Shown piece after piece: positions 56,718-64,000 of a DNA stretch of 64,000 nucleotides. The notes under the pieces are model-generated. The model was not told where the DNA came from. It did no database searches and saw only the letters and a program-made list of their open reading frames with translations. Position 1 is the stretch's first letter; every line of letters begins with the position of its first letter. Both the position numbers and the translations under genes were made by a program. This stretch comes from Nigrospora sphaerica (taxonomy: Eukaryota > Ascomycota > Sordariomycetes > Amphisphaeriales > Apiosporaceae), in assembly GCA_018287875.1 (NCBI GenBank), contig JAGVVL010000002.1, forward strand, positions 3,472,001-3,536,000. Reading direction: 5' to 3'.

Positions 56718-59206
56718 AAGCCGACCAGCATGGTACCCGCAATGCTATTGCTCCCGTACCTAAAAGTATTCACATACCATGGACGCCAAGAAGCATCAGC
56801 ATCCATCGGGGGACGCGTTGTTGGAGGGCTGCCCTGCACGTCCAATTCAAATTGATCCCACGGGATGGTGCTGCGCATCCTCCCTGCCTCCCGCCCAGTC
56901 CCACCGGCAACGCGGATTACAGTTGACCACTGGGATGACTATGCATACCCGAGGCTGGCGAAGGGGTCCTCTAGGGAATAGATCTCTCGATAGGCTGATG
57001 ATGATGGCTGACGGGCGACCCCCTGCAGAATTACCAACGGGACACCACCCCCTGGTCACCCCTTTGCCTTCTTCTAGCTTCGCTGATCTTTCTTTTTCCC
57101 GGTCGCACGCAGCTCGTGGCTCATCGCATCCCACAGTTTTTTTTCCTTTGCCCGCGGGCCCTGATCTGCAAGGCACCGTACTGTGTAAAGAGCGTTATAG
57201 GGCGGGGGGATCCGGTATACTGAACCCGGATGATGCCATCATCGCCGGAGAATGGGAAGGTCTCCCACCCACGACCGTAGCCTTGGCTGTTTCATCCCGT
57301 ACCACGTCCACGGGCGCCGTATGACGTGGGAACGAAACATTTCCGTGGCGTGCTCGCTGGCTTATACTTGCTTACTTGCGTACGGGCGGGCGGGTGTGCC
57401 CGGGCAGGCCCCCCGACGGCCACGCACGCGAAGACACGCACACTCACGCACGCACGCCTTTTCCGCGGCCGAGCCGTCGTTGGCACCCTTTCAAACCCGC
57501 CCGCCCCCCCCGATCCTTCATTTTGGTCACCCGTTTTCGCGGCCCTGCCGCCTAGGGCGGCTTGCCCGGGACACCTCGCATGCAGCTCCCGACGAACCCA
57601 TGGACCCCCCGACCACGGGTCCGCGGTCGAGCTTGGAAAAAGCAACGACGGGGCGGACCACGAGGGAAAAGGGAAAGGAAGGAAAGTAAAAAAAACGTCA
57701 TGGCCGCCCGTTGGACGGTACGGGAAGGCAAGGAAAGGAATCCCGGTCCCTGGCATCCCGGTTCCTCCACAGCAAAAAGCCGGCCCTGGCGCTCCTGCTG
57801 CTGCTGCTGCTTTGCTTTGCCTGCTCGCTTGGCTGCGAACGCGCCGCTGTGGCCCAGACCGCGATCTCCGATAATTTATGCGCTACCGTGAAGGGGGAAA
57901 AGACCACCCCCGGGCTACTTACTGTACGTACCCAGCAGGGAGTGGGGAGAGAAAGGATGTTGGGCCCCCATTTCGGGGATCCATGTTTTTGGGAAGTGGG
58001 CAGAGGAACCATCGTCGACCGACCGGTTGGTCGGCCGCGCGCTCCTTCTTACCACGTCGAGACATACCGCCTAGCCGGGGCGGTATGTATGCCTGATATG
58101 CCCACCGTCACAAGTCATAAACCAAAAAAGCCATCCTACCCACGCCCGGGCCCTTGTTGTAACGTCGTGGTGGTATTGATGACCTGGCCGACTTACCCTG
58201 CTTACTTGGTAACCGGAGAAATTGGCTGCTGGAAATCGCCCTCTGTCTTCCTCCCTCTCCCACTCTCCGCGTCTTCCTCCGTTGGCAATCCTCCCCTCTG
58301 GCCGAGCTTCCGTTCTTTCCTCCCTTCCCCTTCCCTGCCAATTTGCTTTCGATTCCACCACCAAGGTAAAGCCCACAAGATCGGCGGCGATCGGCGGCTC
58401 GTGGGGCTTGGGCAGGGTCCGCTCTTCGAGGAAACCGCCGACCGGCCATCTGGAGGCTCTGTGGAAGAAGGAGAGGGCGAAAGGGAGAGAGAGAAAGAGA
58501 GAGGAAAGAGGCGGGCGGGTCCTCGTATCCATCCCCGCCCGCCGGTCGATCCCACCGAGAAGCAGGGCGAGTTAGAGAGCCCGGTGGAGCTGTTTCTAAA
58601 CAAAGAAGTAGTACATCCATACTCACACGCGACCGCCTCCCCGCCGGCCGCGTACTACTACTACAATCGGTACTCCCTTGTACGGTAGCTGCGCGAGCCA
58701 CAGCGGCCCACGCCAAGACACGAGCTACCGGCTGACTTTTGCGTCACCCCGGCGGCCGAAGCATCGCATCACCGCCTGGCCCGGCTCGCTTTCCCCCGCC
58801 GGCGCGCGCTACTCGCACGGCGGGCCCGCGCCGGCCTTTGTATTCACGGGCTCGACGGGCAAAAAAGCCCTCGGCCGGCACCGGACGCGCCACGTACATG
58901 TATATACACGCAACGTAGATGTATATACACTTTGATTGGTCTTCCGTTATGTTCGGGTCTGCCCGTTCGACGACGGCGTGTGCTATGAATAATCCCCTGA
59001 CACCGGCATCCCGCTCTATATAGTCAAGTTGGCCGTGGACGGCGAGGGAGGAAAACAAGAAAAGGCAGTTGGTATCCGGTTTCCCGTGATTCGTCATAAG
59101 GTCTCAAAGCTGGTCGGCTAAACTCTACGCCCGCAGGAATGGTAGAGGAAGCAGATGGAAAAAAACATTACTTAGTTGGGCTTGACAGCGGCCCCCCCGT
59201 CTTCGT

Positions 59207-61615
59207 TTAATTGCGCATGCCCCACTGCGGCTTGAGCTGGTCGCCCAGGGCCGCCTGCGAGAAGACGCTGTCCTCGGGCAGACGGCTAACGCGGCCGGCG
59301 CCGCTGCGGATGGCCGTGTTGGCGCGGCTCGAAATGCCGCTGCCGACACTGTGGACACTACCGGCATCGCTCATGGCTTCGGGATCCTTGAACTTGCGCG
59401 GGGGCGCAAAGTCCAGCGAGGTGAACGTGCTTGACTTGCGCAGATTATGCCTGCGTTGTTTCCACGTTAGCTCACGGGCGCCGGACAGAAGGAAATCCGG
59501 AGGGGAGGCGTCAAGGGCACTTACGGGCTGGGAAGATCGGGGATGTTGTCAAAAGCGCTCGCCATGGGCGAGGCGACGGGAACCTTCAGCTGGTACGGGA
59601 GGCGCTCGCCGAGCGGGCTTTGCGAGCGACCGGCCGCCATGTCCTTCAGCGTGGGCGGGGGAGCGAAAGCAATCGGGTCCTCAATCAGGAAAGAATCATC
59701 CTTCAGCTTGGAGGGCGTCGGCAGGGTGTTGAGAGCCGCGGGAGGCGGCATGGGCTTCTTCGGGCCGGGCGGCCGGGAACCGCCCTGGTGAGACGCCGAC
59801 GAGCCGGGACGCGGGCTCTGGGCCCATCGGCCGGCCGCCGAGTACGACGAGCCGGCGCGCGGGCGCGCGCCGGGGAAACCGCCGGGCGGTCCCCGCGGAC
59901 CCGGGCCCATGGGACCGCGGGGTCCGGGGCCGCCAGGACCGCGTGGGCGGGGACCGGGCATGGGACGACGGTTGCTGGGCGGCGGCGTCATGGCGCGCCG
60001 CGTGACGGGCTCGGCGTACGGCATCACAAAGGCGTTGGATTCGGGGTCAAAGTAAGCGGCCTCGCCGTAGCCCTGGTCGGCATCGTCGTAGTACTGCGCC
60101 GACTGGGCCTGGGGCATGGGCGGCCTGGCCTCTTTGCTGTCGTCAAAGTACTCCTTGTAGAAGGAGCGGATGCGCATGGCACGGGACTCGGCGTCGTCCG
60201 ACTCCAGCATCTCATTCGGCGGCAGCGGGCGGACGCCCACCGAGAGGCGGTTGGCCTTCTTGCTCTGCGGCACGTCCAGTCCGGCCGAGTGAGGCTGCTC
60301 CGAAACCTTGGGGGCCGCGCGCGTGTCAACGTCGTCGTCCTCGTCCTCGGCAAGCGCGAACTGGAATTGGCCGGCGGCGTAGTCTTCGTATTCCGACGGC
60401 ACGTCCGAGACGACGGGCTTCGAGCCACCACGGCCGCCCTTGGGCGTATCGGGCAGCGCGCCCGTCGGGGGGGACGAAGGGCCGTTTGCCGTAATACCCA
60501 AACCGGTAGGCGCCGCGGCGGCCGAGTTTCCGTCGCCGGCGAGAGCACCGCCGAAGGGGCGGCCGGGGACAAGGGACTCGTTAGACAGAGGACGCAGGGG
60601 CGAAGAGGTCAAGTTACGGCTGGCAACGGGCGCAGGCTCCTGGATAACGGGCATCGACGGCATGTCCACGTGACCGGCAGCCGCGGGGACTTGAGGCATG
60701 GCGGAGTCGTCGTTGGTGAAGCTGAACTCGGTCTTGCTGGGCGGCGCCGACTTGGCCATGTTGGGCTCTTCGGGCTCGGGCGTCTTCAGCGTGTTGTTGG
60801 CGGCGGCGGGCGGGGCCTGAGGAAGAGGCGCGGTGGGGAGCGAGTTTTGGCGGACGGGGATGTTTGTGACCAGCGGCCGCGGCTTGAAAGACTCGCGCTT
60901 CGTGTACGTAGAGCCGTGGCCCGTCTTGTACGAACGCAAGGAGCCGACGTCGCTGAAGGTGGCAATAGACCGGTAGGGATCATCCGGCTGGTGCAGCGTC
61001 TTGGCCAGGGAGTTGAGCGACTCGCGGGACTCGTGTACGGTAGGGGGGAGCAGGTAAGGGCTGGACAGGTTCATGTCCATCGAAAGTCCTTTGGTGTGGC
61101 TCGGCGCTCCGCCCTTTTCGCCTAACCCGCCCTTCTTGCCGCCGGCCTCGCCCATGCCAAAGTCCATCGACTTGTAGCGAACGTCCACGTCTTCCGCCTT
61201 GTGTCTCTGCGAAGCCCTGCGGTGCATGAAGATGAAGGCGCCCAGCCCCAGCACGACAACACCGCTGCATAGGACGTCAGCAAGGGGGCGAGATACCGGA
61301 AATGGAAGGAGTGAGACGGAGCACCTACACAATCGCAATGGTGATGGGAATGGTCAGCGACGAGGCACTGACGGGCTTCTCACATTCCGGCGAGTTGTCG
61401 CCGGGCTTGCACGTGGCTCGGGCTAGCAGGCGAGCGGGCAACTGGCGCAGGAAGGAGCCCGACTCGTTGATGGCTTCACGCGGGGCTACGGGGAACGACT
61501 CGGCCATGCGGGCTGGTATTCTCGGGCCAGGAACGCCATGGCCGTGGGCGTGGGCCTGGATGCCCCGCGCACCGTGTAGATGGCGCTGGCGGTGGTTGTG
61601 AAGATGGCTCTCCAT
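59207..61615 (-). CDS. Single-pass membrane protein with His-rich N-terminus and long disordered tail
   Basis: Exons 61615-61329, 61264-59525 and 59450-59207 give 756 residues. The N-terminus has eight histidines among residues 4-26. A short, presumably extracytoplasmic segment follows, with a Cys pair (Cys69, Cys78 in ATCKPGDNSPEC). A membrane segment spans about 87-108, its end split by intron 1, then a basic MHRRASQRHK. The remaining 640 residues are disordered and Pro/Ser/Gly-rich. They contain a conserved-looking island NRLSVGVRPLPPNEM plus IRSFYKEYFDDSKEA, and a C-terminal block SLDFAPPRKFKDPE. The start ATG is in a strong context (CACCATGG). The layout recalls yeast Skg6-type polarity-site membrane proteins, but I cannot confirm homology. 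No signal peptide is evident. Confidence 0.83.
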
Positions 61616-64000
61616 GGTGGTAACGATACGCCCTCGCACTTCCGCTACGAACTGGACCTTGTCTCTTCCGAATCCCCGGCGGTTTCTCCCGTTGAACGTT
61701 GTTTGACCAGATAGGCAGAGCTGGCTTCAAGTAAAGCAGGGCCGTGTTAACATGCCCGGTGTGCGTAATGCTCTCGGCGTAAGGGAATGTTCCGAGGTGC
61801 GGCAACTGACGACGCGGTGGCCACGAGAGAGAGGGGTCGTGAACGGCTCTGGTCTGGCGTATGCCTCTGGCCACGAGTACGCAAATGAGTGACGGCGACT
61901 GGATCAGCGGGCAAAAAAGAATGACTCCTAGTTGGGGGGTGAATGAATGGCGCGCCCGCTGGCAGGCAATTGGTCTAGTTGGACCGGTTGTCGAGTGAAG
62001 CCCGCTAGGTGAGGGTATGAGGCGGTAGAAGAACAGGATAAGGAAGGGGAAGAAGGCGCCGAGCAGGTCGCGTAAGGAGGTGAAGGCCGGTGGAGCGATA
62101 CGGACCCCATGTACCTCGAGCGGCGCCTGGGATCAGGAGAACGGACGAATGAAAATTCATTTGAGCGGAAATGAAAGAAGGGGGGGTGGAGGCCGACTCG
62201 ACCCATTCGTGGCCCTGTCCCTGCGGGCGCCGCCTGGGGCCCGTTGTTGGAATTCCAGAACCAGCGCGACGCGCTGCTGGCGAGCCCTGGCTCTCCTCGC
62301 GCTCCCCTGCGCTCCCCTGGGTGTCCTGGCCTGCCCCCGGCGAGTGCGGGCAAGGCGTGCGAGGCCGCTCGCCGGCGGGACGGCTCCCCCACGGCCCTGC
62401 AATGACGCCGCTGCCCACGCCGAGTCGTGTTTGACTTGACCGTCGTGGCATCCATCTGGCAGCCCAGCCGGACTAGACGAACGGGGCCGCAAAACGCAAA
62501 CCCTTGCGGGCAGAATGAGACGCAGGAACAGGAGAAGACATGCGCCCGCCCGACAAGGATGAGCGGACGCTAGACTCGATCCCGTCTGGTCTGCCAATCG
62601 CCACGGCCAGAGAGCGTTTTGCCCTACCACCCATGTCTGTCCATGGCCATCCATCGTAGGCTGCACGGCGCGATTCCCGAACGGGCCAGCGATCGGACGA
62701 ACAAGTAGCCTGTCGTTGCATTTTCGCGAGGCGGTACCTTGCTCTGCCGTCCCCTGAGCCCGAATGCAAAATGACCAGTACTAAGCGACCCCCCTCCCGG
62801 GGCCCCCTCCCCCCCCTCCCGAAGGAGGCCTGGTAAAAGGTCTGGCTGGTTCCTGGCCAACGGGCCAACGGGCCCAGGTCATGCCGTCTGGTCAGGGGCG
62901 CTCGCCAGGGCCGCGAGGAGCAGGTATACGATAGCGCCCGGCGGTCCACAAGTCATAAAATCCCGCCGAGCCAGCACTGCCACATTACCGCCATACTTGG
63001 TCCCATACACAGACGTCCGGCGGGCGGCCCTTGGGGACGGTGAGGATACGCAATGGGTCTATGGCCCTCTAGCGTCAGCCGTGCTGCCTATCGTGCCATT
63101 GTGTGCCCCGTGGGCTGGAGGCTGTCGTGGGCTGTCAGGCGGCAATCTGTGGTGAAATGAGAACATGGGCTTGCGGCATGCCGCAAGGTGCCTTGCCGAC
63201 GTACTGTTTTCAACAGTCAAAAGCAAGCTGCTAAGGTACTACACGCCCACCGCGGAATACTTGGTAGGCAGGCGGCCGCCGCCGCCCCCCGCGGGAACGA
63301 TGCAGCCGCCCAAAGGGCCGTTTCCTATTGAGTGCTCACTTGCGGCCGAGTTTGGATGAGCAGCGTGACGGCCCTAGACTCGGGGGTTTCCCTGGACTGA
63401 CTGGCTGACTGGCCCCCTCTGCTTGCTGAGGCTCGTGCCGTCCGGCGAATCATTGGCCGTGACCCATCGAGACCATGTATCCTCCGAGGTACTACGTACT
63501 TCGTAGCCTCCTCTCACGTGCAGATCGGCATGCTGTTCGATAGATCCAGTGTCGCTTTAGAATCTATTGTGTTGATTGGCTGAAGCGCAGCAGGCGAGCT
63601 CAAACCCCCCCTTGCCTCAATATCGGGTCCCGCACGGCCATCTCGCCATGGAAGGGCATGAATAACGCCTTGGGCCACAAGAAATGCCTCCCCCAAAGCC
63701 CACGTCCCCGGGAATAGCGGTCCAATCCGACGTGTTTGCGAGGCCCCAAAAGGCCCAAGCTTCCTTCGTGGCCAAGTTCTGCGAGTCTAAAATGCCGGTT
63801 GGTCGTCGGAAGCCCGCCCCTTCGGTGCCCACCCGATGGGGCTTGCTCAAACGAGCTGTGGTCAACGGTTATCATGCACATGGAGCTGAGAACTAGAAAA
63901 TGGGTTCAGCCGCTGGCCAGGCGCCTTGGCCGTCGGGGCTCATGCGGCTTCGCCATCACGTTTTGATCTGGGCGATCTGGTAAAAGCCCGAAGAGTACTC
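61616..64000. other. Right-hand flank without a supported gene
   Basis: Contains the promoter of the His-rich membrane protein gene. Open frames at 61928-62949 on both strands are compositional (Gly/Arg/Pro-rich) and lack motifs or splice support. A G/C-rich block of repeated ggcc and ccctcccc lies at 62790-62880. Nothing recognisable reaches the window edge. Confidence 0.45.

Larger units (their letters stand above)
51869..59206. other. Long region without a supported gene, about 7.3 kb
   Basis: Between the start of the mucin-like gene and the stop of the His-rich membrane protein gene. Both strands have many short frames, none with domains or convincing splice joins. The longest (57711-58688, 325 codons) starts with TTG and owes its hydrophobic segment to a CTG repeat. 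The region is rich in simple sequence: CAGA repeats near 52968-53028, a C14 run at 56704-56717, and GA-rich blocks at 55180-55205 and 58465-58515. It may hold promoters, noncoding RNA or decayed sequence. Confidence 0.45.

Noticed and set aside
57711..58688. 325-codon plus-strand frame with a hydrophobic N-terminus
   Set aside because: The start is TTG, the hydrophobic segment comes from a CTG repeat, and the rest has simple-sequence composition with no motif or splice support.
59431..61125. 564-codon plus-strand frame rich in Arg and Gly
   Set aside because: It is antisense to the disordered tail of the His-rich membrane protein and has no domain.
62005..62949. Several overlapping 80-175 codon frames near the right edge
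   Set aside because: Gly/Arg/Pro-rich on both strands, many with non-ATG starts, no motifs; treated as compositional.
1..64000. CRISPR array, insertion sequence, rRNA operon or prokaryotic operon structure
   Set aside because: None seen; introns and protein families show eukaryotic nuclear DNA.

Overview
This is a window of nuclear DNA from a filamentous ascomycete, most likely a sordariomycete. The evidence is GC-rich coding sequence, genes broken by short introns of about 50-130 bases with GTRNGT donors, CTAAC or CTGAC branch sites and YAG acceptors, and typical fungal families (a chitin synthase with the QRRRW motif, a Pth11-type receptor, fungal RNase T2, an ATRIP/UvsD-type checkpoint protein). 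No rRNA, tRNA, CRISPR array or intact transposon was recognised. Exon joins below were worked out by eye from reading frame and splice signals.

Layout. 1.0-4.6 kb: chitin synthase (+). 7.6-9.2 kb: Pth11/rhodopsin-like membrane receptor (+). 9.6-10.6 kb: secreted, GPI-type cell-surface protein (-). 12.2-13.5 kb: an unrecognised spliced gene with an in-frame stop (+). 14.0-18.3 kb: a divergent pair, an FAD monooxygenase (-) and a haloalkane-dehalogenase-like alpha/beta hydrolase (+), with a possible tiny gene between them. 19.7-21.1 kb: secreted RNase T2 (-). 22.3-23.1 kb: Ser/Thr-rich single-pass membrane protein (-). 24.3-26.8 kb: ATRIP/Rad26-like checkpoint protein (+). 28.7-30.2 kb: CDP-diacylglycerol synthase (+). 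31.1-32.6 kb: secreted Gln/Pro-rich repeat protein with a homopolymer frameshift (-). 33.6-34.1 kb: possible Cys-rich pseudogene (-). 35.6-36.5 and 37.6-38.2 kb: two small cytosolic proteins, one tubby-like and one beta-trefoil-like (+). 38.8-39.6 kb: retromer subunit Vps29 (-). 40.7-42.1 kb: alanine-glyoxylate aminotransferase (+). 44.3-47.9 kb: exportin CRM1 (+). 50.0-51.5 kb: mucin-like single-pass membrane protein with a leader intron (-). 52-59.2 kb: about 7 kb with no gene that I can support. 59.2-61.6 kb: single-pass membrane protein with a His-rich N-terminus (-). 61.6-64 kb: nothing recognised.

Most genes are unrelated housekeeping or cell-surface functions. The one place where neighbours plausibly work together is 14.0-18.3 kb: two oxidative/hydrolytic enzymes, each with a hydrophobic N-terminal segment, fire outward from a shared 0.7 kb promoter region. 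The most unusual sequence events are the C7-to-C6 frameshift inside a 126-bp coding repeat (31.5 kb), the lone stop in an otherwise intact spliced gene (12.5 kb), and a 183-codon frame at 33.6-34.1 kb broken by three stops that could each come from a Gln codon by C-to-T change.
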